Counted from the first letter of the stretch, positions 18,398 through 29,450 are shown. The stretch: 64,000 nucleotides of DNA from Streptomyces sp. NBC_01231 (GCA_035999765.1 CP108521.1:9982001-10046000); one strand, 5' to 3'. A program made the numbers and translations. The notes: a model not told the origin generated them from the sequence alone.

Positions 18398-19324
18398 GTG
18401 CCCAAGGCGTACGTCTTCACGCGGTACGGCGGCCCGGAGGTCGAGGCCTTCGCCGAGGTGGACCGGCCTGTCCCCGGTCCCGGCCAGATCGTGGTCGCGG
18501 TGCGTGCCGCGGGAGTGAACCCGGTCGACTGGAAGCAGCGCACCGGCTACCGCCGCCCCGGTGAGAGCGGCGAGCGGGTGTTCCCGGTCGTGTTCGGCAA
18601 CGAGGTCGCCGGGGTCGTCGAGGCGACCGGCGACGGCGTCGCCGGGTTCGCGGTCGGCGACGAGGTCTTCGGCAACACGGTGGCCGGGGGGTACGCCGAG
18701 TACGCCCTGCTGCCCGTGGCGGTGGCCGCCCACAAGCCGGCCGAGCTGTCCTTCGCCCGAGCGGCGACCCTGCCCGTCGCCGCCGCGACGGCCTACGACG
18801 GCGTCCGCCAGCTCGCCCTGCCCGCCGGGTCGACCCTGCTGGTCACCGGAGCGGGCGGCGGTGTCGGCGCGGCGGTCGTCCAGATCGCCCGGGCGGTCGG
18901 ACTGAGCGTCGTCGGCGTCGCGAGCGAGGGCAAGAAGGACTTCGTCGAGGCGCTCGGAGCCGTGCACGTGCCGTCCGGTCCGGGCTGGGCCGAACGGGTG
19001 CGGGCGGCGGCGCCCGACGGTGTCGACGCGGTGTACGACCTCGTGGGCGGCGAGGTGCTGGCCGACGCGGCCCGGCTGCTCACCGACCCGGCCCGGCTGA
19101 TCACCGCCGGAGCCCCGGCCGAGGAGGCGGAGCGGTACGGCGGCGCCCGCGTGGCCCGGGAACGCACCGCGGCAGTCCTGGATGCGGTGGCCCACCTTGT
19201 GGTGAACGGCGAGCTCGAACCGCACATCACCCGGACGTTCCCCCTGGACCGGGCCGGCGAGGCGCTGCGCACGGTCGAGGACGGCCACGCCCGCGGCAAG
19301 GTCGTGATCGAGGTCGCCCGATGA
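18398..19324 (+). CDS. NADP-dependent quinone oxidoreductase-like protein (zinc-free MDR)
   Basis: 308 residues of the medium-chain reductase superfamily. N-terminal GroES-like part PGPGQIVVAVRAAGVNPVDWK, GNEVAGVVEATGDGV; nucleotide-binding GAGGGVGAAVVQIA; no zinc cysteines, as in quinone oxidoreductases and enoyl reductases. GTG 18398 has GGAGA 9 bases upstream. The downstream GNAT gene starts inside its stop (ATGA), so they form an operon. Confidence 0.88.
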   Translation: MPKAYVFTRYGGPEVEAFAEVDRPVPGPGQIVVAVRAAGVNPVDWKQRTGYRRPGESGERVFPVVFGNEVAGVVEATGDGVAGFAVGDEVFGNTVAGGYAEYALLPVAVAAHKPAELSFARAATLPVAAATAYDGVRQLALPAGSTLLVTGAGGGVGAAVVQIARAVGLSVVGVASEGKKDFVEALGAVHVPSGPGWAERVRAAAPDGVDAVYDLVGGEVLADAARLLTDPARLITAGAPAEEAERYGGARVARERTAAVLDAVAHLVVNGELEPHITRTFPLDRAGEALRTVEDGHARGKVVIEVAR

Positions 19325-20049
19325 CCACGGACAGCACCCCGCACGTCCTCGACAACCCCGCCCGCGCCGCGCTGACCGGCCCGCACGCCCACTTCGCCGA
19401 GCAGCGGGGCCGTGTGCTGCGCTATCCGGTCGACGTCACGCCGTGGCTGGCCCTTCCCGACGAGCCGGACAGCGACGACTGGGCGGACGCCGCGACGCTC
19501 GCGGGACCCGGCAACGACGTCCCACTGCTCGGATTCCAGGGGCAGGTCCCGGACGGCTGGGAGGTCACGTTCCAGATCGAGGGCGTGCAGTTCGTGGACG
19601 ACGGACTGGCCGCGGCCCCGGACCCGGAGGCGGTCCGGCTCGGACCGGCCGACGTGCCCGAGATGCTCGACCTGGTCGCCCGCACGCAGCCCGGCCCGTT
19701 CCTGCCGCGTACCATAGAACTCGGCCCCTACCTGGGCATACGGCGAAACGGCGCCCTCGTCGCCATGGCGGGGGAACGGCTGCATCCTCCGGGCTGGACC
19801 GAGATCAGCGCGGTCTGCACCGACCCCGCGGCCCGCGGCGAGGGTTTCGCGACCCGGCTGATCCGCGCCGTCGCCCACGGCATCCGGGAGCGCGGCGAGA
19901 CCCCGTTCCTGCACACCGGCGCCGGCAACACCCACGCCATCCGGCTCTACGAGTCCCTGGGCTTCCGGCTGCGCCGCACCACGGCGTTCGGGGCGGCCAG
20001 GGCGCCACAACGGCTGCCGGAGGGACGTACGGCGGTGCCGGTGGCGTAG
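19321..20049 (+). CDS. GNAT family N-acetyltransferase (FR47-like)
   Basis: 242 residues. The C-terminal GNAT core shows EISAVCTDPAARGEGFATRLIRAV (acetyl-CoA loop RGxG/A) and FLHTGAGNTHAIRLYESLGFRLRR. The N-terminal 110 residues with DDWADAATLAGPGNDVPLLG are typical of the FR47-like subgroup. Acceptor unknown. It overlaps the oxidoreductase stop by 4 bases. Confidence 0.85.
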   Translation: MTTDSTPHVLDNPARAALTGPHAHFAEQRGRVLRYPVDVTPWLALPDEPDSDDWADAATLAGPGNDVPLLGFQGQVPDGWEVTFQIEGVQFVDDGLAAAPDPEAVRLGPADVPEMLDLVARTQPGPFLPRTIELGPYLGIRRNGALVAMAGERLHPPGWTEISAVCTDPAARGEGFATRLIRAVAHGIRERGETPFLHTGAGNTHAIRLYESLGFRLRRTTAFGAARAPQRLPEGRTAVPVA

Positions 20050-20082
20050 GGCGGCGGGCCGTGTCCCGAGGGCCGGGAGCTT

Positions 20083-20526
20083 TCAGTCGCCCTCGGCCCC
20101 AGTGCTCGACCACGCGTTGTAGCGGACGAGGCAGGCGGCGAACCGATCCAGATCCTCCTGTGTCCAGTCCGTGAGCCGCTCCTGGACAGCGGCCCGTCGG
20201 CTCACGGTGACCTGGGCGAGGATGCTCCGGCCCGCCTCCGTCAGATACAGGACCTGCACCCGGTGGTCCTCCGGGTCCCGGCGCCGCTCGACCAGCCCGG
20301 CGCGCTCCAGAGCGGTCACCTGGCGGCTGACGGTGGACTTGTCCAGGGCGTAGTGCGCGGCCAGGTCGGTGGCACGGCAGCCGCCGCTCTCCTCCAGGTG
20401 CCCGAGCAGGGTGTACGACACCAGCGACAGCTGGGGATGCATGCGCCCGGCGGATGCCCGGGCCCGGCGGGCGAACGCGGTCATCTCGCGCTGGATGGTC
20501 TCCACCGCCGCTTCGGTTCGGTTCAC
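20083..20526 (-). CDS. MarR family transcriptional regulator
   Basis: 147 residues: winged helix with SLVSYTLLGHLEESGGCRATDLAAHYALDKSTVSRQVTALERAGLV and the wing DPEDHRVQVLYLTEAG. GTG 20526 is preceded by GGAGGT. A dyad with a TATTAT -10 lies 22 bases upstream, so autoregulation is likely. The ligand is unknown; the neighbouring oxidoreductase-acetyltransferase operon and the PrmC-like gene are candidate targets. Confidence 0.88.
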   Translation of the reverse strand: MNRTEAAVETIQREMTAFARRARASAGRMHPQLSLVSYTLLGHLEESGGCRATDLAAHYALDKSTVSRQVTALERAGLVERRRDPEDHRVQVLYLTEAGRSILAQVTVSRRAAVQERLTDWTQEDLDRFAACLVRYNAWSSTGAEGD

Positions 20527-20547
20527 GGCACCTCCCTCACCGGTACT

Positions 20548-20564
20548 GGTTGCATAATACAACC
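20548..20564. promoter_or_regulatory. Candidate MarR operator over the marR promoter
   Basis: GGTTG-CATAATA-CAACC, a dyad typical of MarR proteins. On the minus strand it encloses TATTAT, a plausible -10 element placing the start of transcription about 20 bases before the regulator's GTG. The half TTGCATAAT also occurs in the fadH promoter dyad. Confidence 0.6.
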
Positions 20565-20608
20565 CGAATGGTACGAGCCGTCCGTGGGCGGCCGTTGGGG
20601 TAATGTGA

Positions 20609-20764
20609 CCGTCCGGTCGGGGGTGGTCCCGGCCGGACGTGTCGAGGAGGTGAGACCCATTACCGCTGTGTCAGCTCGGGTGCTCTCCCCTCGAACCGGC
20701 GCGGATCACCGTCGGTAGGTGACCGCGGGAGCACCTCACGGCTCCCGAAAGGTTTCCGGCTTCC
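20609..20764 (+). promoter_or_regulatory. Structured leader of the PrmC-like gene, possible attenuator
   Basis: After a possible -10 (TAATGT, 20601-20606) comes a hairpin with arms GTCCGGTCGGG and CCCGGCCGGAC (20609-20636, one G-T pair). Next are a 9-base perfect Shine-Dalgarno (20645-20653) and a short reading frame. Then GGGAGC (20727-20732) can pair either with GCTCTCCC at 20682-20689 or with GCTCCC at 20741-20746, two mutually exclusive stems. This is the layout of a translation-coupled attenuator. Confidence 0.45.
20659..20718 (+). CDS. Possible 19-residue leader peptide with ATT start
   Basis: The site AGGAGGTGA (20645-20653) is a full match to the 3' end of 16S rRNA and stands 5 bases before ATT at 20659. 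The frame then reads TAVSARVLSPRTGADHRR to a TAG stop. A GTG at 20650 is too close to the Shine-Dalgarno. If translated, ribosome position on this peptide would decide between the two hairpins downstream. Speculative but hard to explain otherwise. Confidence 0.35.
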   Translation: MTAVSARVLSPRTGADHRR

Positions 20765-21574
20765 ATGCCTCCACTCTCTTCGCTCACCCCGTCCTTCTCC
20801 TCACCGTCGTCCCGTGCCTCCGTCGTCGCCGCACTGCGGGGCGCAGGTTGTGTCTTCGCCGAGGACGAGGCGGAGTTGATCCTGGCCGCCGCCCGCACCC
20901 CGGACGAGCTGGCCGACCTGGTGGACCGCCGGGTGACCGGTCTGCCTCTCGAACTCGTCCTGGGATGGGCCGAGTTCCGCGGACTGCGCGTCGCGGTGGA
21001 ACCCGGCGTCTTCGTGCCCCGTCGCCGTACCGAGTTCCTCGTCGAGCGGGCCCTCGCCCACGTCCCGGACGCGTCCGTCGTCGTGGACCTGTGCTGTGGT
21101 TCGGGCGCGGTCGGTGCCGCGTTGGCCGCCGCGCTCGGCCCCGTCGAACTGCACGCGGCCGACATCGAACCGGCGGCGGTGCGTTGTGCCCGCCGCAATC
21201 TCCGTGAAGCCGGGGGCCACGTCCACGCCGGCGACCTGTTCGAGGCGCTGCCCGTCGACCTGCGCGGCCGGGTCGACATCCTCGCGGCCAACGTGCCGTA
21301 CGTCCCCACCGACGAGGTCGGGCTGCTGCCCGCCGAGGCACGCGAACACGAGCCGCTGCTCGCCCTCGACGGCGGCACGGACGGTCTGGACGTCCTGCGC
21401 CGGGTCGTCACGCAGGCACCGGGGTGGCTCGCGCCGGGCGGCTGCCTCCTGATCGAGACGAGCGAACGCCAGGCCCCGGCCGCCGTCGAGGCGTTCATAC
21501 ACGGCGGCCTCAGAGCCCGGCTGGCCGTGTCGGGGGAGTGGTTCGCCCACGTCGTGATCGGAACCATGTCCTGA
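20765..21574 (+). CDS. PrmC/HemK-like protein N5-glutamine methyltransferase paralogue
   Basis: 269 residues. PrmC-like N-terminal helices (RRVTGLPLELVLGWAEFRGLRV, FVPRRRTEFLVE), motif I VVDLCCGSGAVGAAL and ADIEPAAVRCARRN. The catalytic NPPY of PrmC, which cradles the glutamine amide, is NVPY here (AANVPYVPTDEV). This matches an actinobacterial side branch annotated as putative protein glutamine methyltransferase; the substrate may not be release factors. ATG 20765 follows a structured leader. Confidence 0.8.
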   Translation: MPPLSSLTPSFSSPSSRASVVAALRGAGCVFAEDEAELILAAARTPDELADLVDRRVTGLPLELVLGWAEFRGLRVAVEPGVFVPRRRTEFLVERALAHVPDASVVVDLCCGSGAVGAALAAALGPVELHAADIEPAAVRCARRNLREAGGHVHAGDLFEALPVDLRGRVDILAANVPYVPTDEVGLLPAEAREHEPLLALDGGTDGLDVLRRVVTQAPGWLAPGGCLLIETSERQAPAAVEAFIHGGLRARLAVSGEWFAHVVIGTMS

Positions 21575-21702
21575 GGAGTGCCGTGGACGGCGGTCGGGGG
21601 GTGCGGGTCAGGCCGCCGGACATCGGTTCGGGGCCGGATCGGGGTCGCAGTCCGAGTGACGCAGGACCCGGCGTCGAGTCCGCCCGTCCGACCTGTCGGT
21701 CG

Positions 21703-23841
21703 TCACTGCCCTGCGGTCCTCTGCTCCTCCGTCTGCACGCGTGCGATGAGCAGTGCCACGTCGTCGGAGTTGTCCGGCTGGTGCAGGGTGCGCAGGAGTA
21801 GGTCGCAGACCTCCTCCAGAGTGCGGTCGGGGCCGTCCAGAAGGGCAAGGAGGGCGTTGAGGCGCTCGTCGAGCGGGTGCTGCCGGGTCTCGACGAGGCC
21901 GTCGGTGTAGAGCACCAGCCGGTCGCCGGGCTCGAGGTCGACGGTGGTCGTCGAGAAGGCGACCCCGCCCACCCCGAGCGGCGCGCCGGCGGGCAGGTCG
22001 AGCAGCTCCGGGGGACGGCCCGCGCGCAGCCGGGCCGGCGGCAGATGCCCGGCGTTGGCGATCCGGCACTGCCGCAGCCGCGGATCGTGGACGGCGTACA
22101 CACAGGTGGCGATGGAGCTGTCCAGGCTCTCGGTGATCCGGTCCAGATGTTCCAGGAGCCGGGCCGGATCGAGGTCGAGGGAGGCGAGGGTATTCGTGGC
22201 GGTACGCAGCCGGCCCATGGTTGCGGCGGCGTTGATGCCGCTGCCCATCACGTCGCCCACGACGAGCGCGGTCTTGCCGCCGTCCAGCGGGATCACGTCG
22301 AACCAGTCGCCGCCGACCTCGGCGGTCGAGCCCGCGGGCTGATAGCGGGAGGCGACCTCCAGACCCCCGGTCACCGGCGGGTGGCTGGGCAGCAGGCTGC
22401 GCTGCAGGGTGAGGGCGGTGTCGCGGGCGTTCTGGTACCAGCGCGCGTTGTCGATCTGCACGGCCGCGCGGGATGCCAGCTCCCGGGCCAGCAGCAGATC
22501 GTCCTCGTCGAACGGCAGGGGGTTACGGGTGCGCTTGAGGTCGAGGGCGCCGAGCACCTCGCCGCGGGCGATCAAGGGAACGGCCAGGTAGGAGTGGACG
22601 CCCGCCCGGGCCAGCAGCTCGGCCGCCTCCGGGGTGCGTGCGATGCGCGGCAGGACCTCGGCCCCGACCTGCGGCACCAGGATCGGGCTGCCCGTGCGCA
22701 CGCACTCGGTGACCAGACGGTCCGGTGCGTACCGGGTGACCTGTCCCGGCGGGTCGGCGGCGGCGAGGGCGTCCGGGGCGCGGTCCGCCTCGACGGCCAG
22801 GGCGCGGATCGTGGCCGGTTCGGTGGGGCCGAGGGTGCTGCGTCGGCCCTGGACGACCGACTCCAGCAGGTCCACGGCGGCGATGTCGGCGAGTTCCGGC
22901 ACCGCCACGTCGGCCAGCTCCCGCGCGGTGCGCTCCAGGTCGAGCGTGGTCCCGATACGGGCGGAGGCGTCGGCGACGAGGGCGAGGCGCCGTCGCGCGG
23001 CCTCCGTCTCGACGGCGGCCCGGTGCTGTTCGGTGACGTCCACGACGGAGACGGCCACCCCCAGTACATGGGCCAGCGAGTCCTCCAGCCGGTACAAGGA
23101 GATCGTCCAGGCGTGCTCCTCGTCCGGGTCGGCCGGAGTGAGACCGGCGACCTGCTGGTCGACGACCGGTCGGCCGGTCTCCAGCACCCGCAGGGCCGCC
23201 GCCTCGACGGAGCCGACGTCGACCTGCGGCAGGACCTCGCCCATGGTGCGCCCGATCTGCTCCGCGGCCGGCACCCCGTTGATCCGCTCCAGCGCCGGGT
23301 TGACGGAGACGTACCGCAGATCGGTGTCCAGGACGGCCAGTCCGATGGGGGACTGCGAGACCATCCGGCTCGACAGCGCCACGTCCTGTTCCAGCTGCCT
23401 CACGGTCGACTGGTCGACGGCGAGCCCCAGGGCGTAGATGTCCCCCTGGTCGTCCAGCAGCCGCATGTTGCGGAACTCCACGAGGCGCGTGCTGCCGTCC
23501 TTGCGCCGGACGGGGAAGGCCCCGGCCCAGCCCTGTCCGGTGTCCATCACGTCGGCGAACAGTTTGACGACCAGGTCGACGTGTTGCTCGTGCACCATGA
23601 TGCGGGCCGCGAACTGGCCGAGTGCCTCCGAAGCCCGTTAGCCGAACAGCTCCTCGGCCTGCGGGCTCCACAGCACGATCCGTCCCTCGGTGTCCAACAC
23701 CACCGAGGCCATGCCGAGCACGTCGAGCAGCCCGCTCGGCCGCACCGGGGGCCGCACCGGCTTCTTGCCCTCCGGTGCCGGAATCCCGGCTCCTCCGGCT
23801 GCTCCCATGCCACGCACCGCCTTCGCCCGACCTCGTGGCAC
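21703..23841 (-). pseudogene. PAS-GAF-SpoIIE phosphatase interrupted by an in-frame stop
   Basis: The frame runs from GTG 23841 and encodes a PAS domain (LDVLGMASVVLDTEGRIVLW, SPQAEELFG), where TAA at 23638-23640 interrupts it. The same frame continues at once with RASEALGQFAARIMVHEQH, then a second PAS, a GAF domain and a complete PP2C/SpoIIE phosphatase (GGDWFDVIPL, GDVMGSGI, NSDDVALLI). The usual residue at the stop is tyrosine, so one base change (TAC or TAT to TAA) explains it. Restart at ATG 23598 would give a 631-residue protein with a truncated first PAS but no good ribosome site. Could also be a sequencing error. Confidence 0.65.
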
Positions 23842-24069
23842 GCCGTTTCCCCCGTGCCGACTCCTCTGTTCTATCGCGTTCGAGTGACACCGCGTCGCCA
23901 TAGTCGGCTTCTTCCACCATCCCTCAACACGGTGACGGCCGTCCGGTGAAGTGACCTCGGAGGTGTCCGGGCCGACAACCACCGTTCTTTCATTGGTCTG
24001 TACATGACCATCTCGACGGGCCAGACTGTCCGCCGAACCCGCCCCACCCCCCACCGAGGAGTCGTCTCC

Positions 24070-24945
24070 ATGCCCCTGCGCGCCCGGCGCCGTCGTCGCA
24101 CGGTCCTCGCCACGCTCGTGTCCCTGACCGCCGCGACCCTGCTGTCCTCCGCCCCGCCGGCCTCCGCCGCCGACACCTGGACCGAGGTGGGCTCCGACCG
24201 GGCCGACCCGCTGACCGAGAGCCAGGGCCTCGCCTCGGTCGAGGTCCCGGCCGGCGCCGCCAACCGGTACACGGGGATCGGCACCGTCCCCCTCGCCCTG
24301 AGCAGCCGGGGCTGGAACCACGTGGGAGACCCCGACGTCTCGTACGACGGCCACTACATCGAGCCCTACCAGCGGGACTCCGGCACCGCGAAGATGTTCC
24401 GGGTCCAGTCGCCCGACGGCACCTGGTCCGAGTACGTGCACACGCTCAGTTCCGGGGAGGCGCTGAACAACTCCTGGGCCGCGGTCTCGCCCGGCGGGCA
24501 GTGGATGCTCTCGGGGGAGTGGGGCACCATGAACCGCCTGCTCGTCTTCCCCACCCCGGGCGTCAACCCGAGCACCTCGCCGTCGGCGAACCTCCCACAG
24601 GCGAGCACGGTCCGGCTCGACCACGACGTACGTGACGTACAGGGCTGCGACTTCGTCAGTGCCACCCGGCTGCTGTGCTCCTCCGACGACCCGGCGGGCA
24701 CCCTCTTCGGCGTCACGAAGCCACTGCTCCAGATCGACCTCTCGGCCGAACCGAACGGCACCTCCGATGTCACCGGCAAGGTCACCGCCCTGCGGCAACT
24801 CCCGCTGCGCAGCTCCTGCTCCGGCAGCTTCGAGGCGGAGGGGATCGACTACGACCGCCGCACCGGCACCCTGCGCGTGATCGTCGTATCGCCGGGATTC
24901 TGCGTGCTGACGGACAGCAAGACGTACCGGTTCACCCGGGGGTGA
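24070..24945 (+). CDS. Secreted protein of unknown function
   Basis: 291 residues with a clear Sec signal peptide: RARRRRRT, a hydrophobic stretch LATLVSLTAATLLSS and a cleavage site PASA-AD near residue 35. The mature part has repeated strand-like elements (WNHVGDPDVSYDGHYIEPY, WAAVSPGGQWMLSGEW, ALRQLPLRSSCSGSFEAEG) suggestive of a beta-propeller but no enzyme motif I recognise. Two cysteine pairs may form disulfides. ATG 24070 has GAGGAG 9 bases upstream; the ATG at 24004 would put 22 residues before the signal. Confidence 0.75.
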   Translation: MPLRARRRRRTVLATLVSLTAATLLSSAPPASAADTWTEVGSDRADPLTESQGLASVEVPAGAANRYTGIGTVPLALSSRGWNHVGDPDVSYDGHYIEPYQRDSGTAKMFRVQSPDGTWSEYVHTLSSGEALNNSWAAVSPGGQWMLSGEWGTMNRLLVFPTPGVNPSTSPSANLPQASTVRLDHDVRDVQGCDFVSATRLLCSSDDPAGTLFGVTKPLLQIDLSAEPNGTSDVTGKVTALRQLPLRSSCSGSFEAEGIDYDRRTGTLRVIVVSPGFCVLTDSKTYRFTRG

Positions 24946-25003
24946 GCCCTGCCGCGCGGTCGGCGGCCGGCCTCGGAGTCCTGGTGTTCCGCCCCGTGCC
25001 CGG

Positions 25004-25228
25004 CTACTCGGTGCCCGTGCCGTTCCAGTCGTAGGGGCCGCCGCCGCGCCACTCGATCAGCGTGGGGTCGTCGACGGCCGTGTCCTGCGCGGGCAGGCCT
25101 GCCTGGTGCAGGAACTCGAGCACGTCGAAGAGGCTGTACGCGACGCCTGCGCGCTCGCCGCGAACGGTCACCTGTCGCCCGCCGTCCGGCGAAGGCGCGA
25201 GCACGATCACGGGCGGGTCCTCGTCCAT
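25004..25228 (-). CDS. Small conserved hypothetical protein
   Basis: 74 residues, acidic, no membrane segment. It shows an alternating strand pattern (PPVIVLAPSPDGGRQVTVRG), a helix SLFDVLEFLHQAGLP and the tail IEWRGGGPYDWNG, which I associate with a small family conserved in Streptomyces. No function known. Convergent with the secreted protein gene. Confidence 0.6.
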   Translation of the reverse strand: MDEDPPVIVLAPSPDGGRQVTVRGERAGVAYSLFDVLEFLHQAGLPAQDTAVDDPTLIEWRGGGPYDWNGTGTE

Positions 25229-25358
25229 AGCACCACCATGCGCCGAGCTGGGCCTTCACGCAGCTCTGCGGGCGCCGAACCGGTACAACCGGGGGAGAAG
25301 TCCTGCGGTGGGGCCGGTGGGGCCGGTGGTGTCACACCGGATCGGTTCCGCGGCCAGT

Positions 25359-25414
25359 GCTCCGCCGGTAGTGCCCCGCAGGCAGTGCTCCGGAGGCGGC
25401 TCCGCCGGTAGTGC
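25359..25414. repeat. Direct repeat in an intergenic GC-rich patch
   Basis: GCTCCGCCGGTAGTGC occurs at 25359-25374 and again at 25399-25414, inside a patch of related GC-rich words between 25300 and 25430. Otherwise nothing gene-like between 25229 and 25500. Confidence 0.6.
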
Positions 25415-25500
25415 TCCGCCTCGGCTGGTGATTGTCTGGGGGTGGGCGGTCACGTGGGGCGTCCGTGCGCCGCGCCGCCGCCGTGAGAGGAGCGATCACG

Positions 25501-25905
25501 ATGGACGGTCACCGACCGCATCCGGAATCGGTCTCGGTGGAGATCAGCGGGTGCAGCAAGCACGACGCCCGGATCGTGTTCGACGCCCTGTGCGGGTGCT
25601 ACGCGTCCGACCGGCGCGCCGAGGACGTCCCCGAGGACCACTCGGAGACCCGTCCGACGGTGTGGCTGGGCACCTTCGACGTCACCGAGGCGCACGAGGA
25701 GGCGCATGAGGAGGCGCGCGAGGAGGCGCGCGAGGGCGCCGCCCCCGGCCGGCTCTCCTCCTCCGTCGTCGCCGACCTGCAAGGCGGGTACTGGGCGGTC
25801 GACCGCTTCCGCACCACCCTGGGCTCCCTGTTCTCCGTGCACGACCTGTCCACGGTCTCCGGAGATCAGGAGAAGGAACTGCACGTACTGCTCGAGAGCA
25901 GGTAG
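25501..25905 (+). CDS. Hypothetical protein with acidic EAHEEA repeat
   Basis: 134 residues. N-terminal VSVEISGCSKHDARIVFDALCGCY and C-terminal DLQGGYWAVDRFRTTLGSLFSVHDL look folded and conserved. Between them, about residues 62-77, is a short repeat (EAHEEAHEEAREEAREGA) encoded by 12-base units. ATG 25501 has AGAGGAG 8 bases upstream. No family recognised. Confidence 0.7.
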   Translation: MDGHRPHPESVSVEISGCSKHDARIVFDALCGCYASDRRAEDVPEDHSETRPTVWLGTFDVTEAHEEAHEEAREEAREGAAPGRLSSSVVADLQGGYWAVDRFRTTLGSLFSVHDLSTVSGDQEKELHVLLESR

Positions 25906-25966
25906 TCCGCGCCGAGCGTCCCGTCCCGCCGGGTGTCGCGACGTGGTTCGGATCACCCCTCCCCGG

Positions 25967-28060
<2,094 letters not shown>

Positions 28061-28091
28061 GGCCGCGGAACGCCGTCCCTAGGATGACCCC

Positions 28092-28643
28092 ATGTCACTC
28101 CCGCACGCGATCCTCGTCGCTCTGCTCGAGAAGCCGTCGTCCGGCCTCGAACTGACCCGCCGGTTCGACAGGTCGATCGGCTACTTCTGGTCGGCGACGC
28201 ACCAACAGATCTACCGCGAGCTGGGAAGACTGGAGGCCGAGGGTCATATCCGCACCCTCCCCACCGAACAGCCGGCGCGCGGGCAGAAGAAGAGCTACGA
28301 GGTCCTGCCCGCGGGCCGCGCGGAACTGGCCCGCTGGAGCGCCGCCGCCCAGGATCCGAAGCCGCTGCGGGACGTGCTGCTGCTGCGGCTGCGGGCGGCG
28401 GCCGTGGTGGGCACCGCCGGCATCGAGGCCGACCTGCGCCGCCATCTCGACCTGCACCAGCGGCAGTTGGCCGAGTACGAGGAGATCGAGCAGCGCGACT
28501 TCCCGCCCGGCAAGGACACCCCGCAGGACCGGTTGAGGCACCTCGTGCTGCGGGCGGGCATCGACCTCGAGACCTTCTGGACGCGGTGGCTCACCCACGC
28601 CCTGGACGAACTCGCCGACCTGCCCGCCGATCAGAGCCGGTAG
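28092..28643 (+). CDS. PadR family transcriptional regulator
   Basis: 183 residues with the PadR winged helix (SLPHAILVALLEKPSSGLELTRRFD, FWSATHQQIYRELGRLEAEGHI) and a helical C-terminal domain ending in DLETFWTRWLTHALDEL. It is 31 bases after fadH, a pairing I recall as common in actinomycetes, and is the likely ligand of the dyad at 25967-25986. TAGGAT six bases before the ATG could also give an independent leaderless transcript. Confidence 0.88.
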   Translation: MSLPHAILVALLEKPSSGLELTRRFDRSIGYFWSATHQQIYRELGRLEAEGHIRTLPTEQPARGQKKSYEVLPAGRAELARWSAAAQDPKPLRDVLLLRLRAAAVVGTAGIEADLRRHLDLHQRQLAEYEEIEQRDFPPGKDTPQDRLRHLVLRAGIDLETFWTRWLTHALDELADLPADQSR

Positions 28644-29170
28644 GGCTTCGAACGGCGGCGCAGGAACCAGACCGTGGCCACGGCGCCCGTCGCCACCAGG
28701 GCGCCGCCGGCCGCCAGCGTGAGCGTGCCGTAGTCCTTCGCGGCGCCGCCCAGCCCGCCCATGACGCCGCGCGAGGGCGAGGCGGTGGGGGAGACCGTGG
28801 GCGTGGGGGCCGCGGAGACGATGACGGCCTGGCTGCCCGCCTGCGCCCCGTCCCTGTTGCAGACCACGATCACCGTGTACGTCCCCGGACTCACGTTGGA
28901 CCACAGCGCCGACTGGGTGGCGTTGGTGCCGGACAGCTCGGCCTGGCGGCCCTGCGCGAAGTTCGTCTGGCTGCTGGTGAGCAGGGACGCCCTGCCGAAG
29001 CCGTTGTTGTTGCTGACGCAGGCGCTCGTCGTGACCGAGACCGTGGCTCCGTTGGTGCTCACGGAGATCCCCGAGGCGGCCGCGGCCGGCCCCGCGGTCA
29101 GGGTGAGCGGAAGCACGGCGGCGGCCGCGCCGGTCAGGCAGGAGCGGAGGATTTGCTGACTGATGTGCAT
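28631..29170 (-). CDS. Secreted, membrane-anchored small surface protein
   Basis: 179 residues. Signal peptide (LTGAAAAVLPLTLTAGPAAAA), a compact Ig-like extracellular part with a cysteine pair (SACVSNN, VVCNRDG), a Pro/Thr/Ser linker (TPTVSPTASPS) and a C-terminal membrane helix (TLTLAAGGALVATGAVATVW) followed by Arg/Lys. ATG 29170 has GGAGGG 7 bases upstream. The stop overlaps the end of the convergent padR by 13 bases. Function unknown; no sortase signal. Confidence 0.75.
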   Translation of the reverse strand: MHISQQILRSCLTGAAAAVLPLTLTAGPAAAASGISVSTNGATVSVTTSACVSNNNGFGRASLLTSSQTNFAQGRQAELSGTNATQSALWSNVSPGTYTVIVVCNRDGAQAGSQAVIVSAAPTPTVSPTASPSRGVMGGLGGAAKDYGTLTLAAGGALVATGAVATVWFLRRRSKPYRL

Positions 29171-29430
29171 GGGTCTGCCCTCCGGCGGCACGGTCGGCGG
29201 TACATCCCTTGCGCCGCCATGGGGTCGGGGAGCGCCGTGCTGCCTCAGGGAGAGCCAATGCGCTCACGGCCCCCCTCGCACGTGGACCGCCGCCGCACAG
29301 GTGACGCGGCGACACCGCGCGCCCCGGTGACGGCGGCCGGGCCGCCCCCCGCGACGGAGGCGGCAGTCGCCTGCCGGCCGTCGTCGGACCGACGTTCGGC
29401 AGCGGTCGGACCTGCGACCGGCAGGCGGCG

Positions 29431-29450
29431 TCGGACCGGCGCCGGTCCGA
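29431..29450 (-). terminator. 20-base perfect palindrome after the SDR gene
   Basis: TCGGACCGGCGCCGGTCCGA, self-complementary over its full length, 17 bases past the SDR stop on that strand. It likely folds as a terminator hairpin. The surrounding 29171-29466 has several other CGTCGG/CCGACG words but no gene. Confidence 0.55.

Noticed and set aside
20659-20718. ATT start considered as evidence for infC
   Set aside because: Translation initiation factor 3 also uses ATT-type starts, but this frame stops after 19 codons and has no similarity.
25300-25430. Repeated GC-rich words considered as a CRISPR-like array
   Set aside because: Only one 16-base word recurs exactly, spacing is not regular and there are no cas genes.
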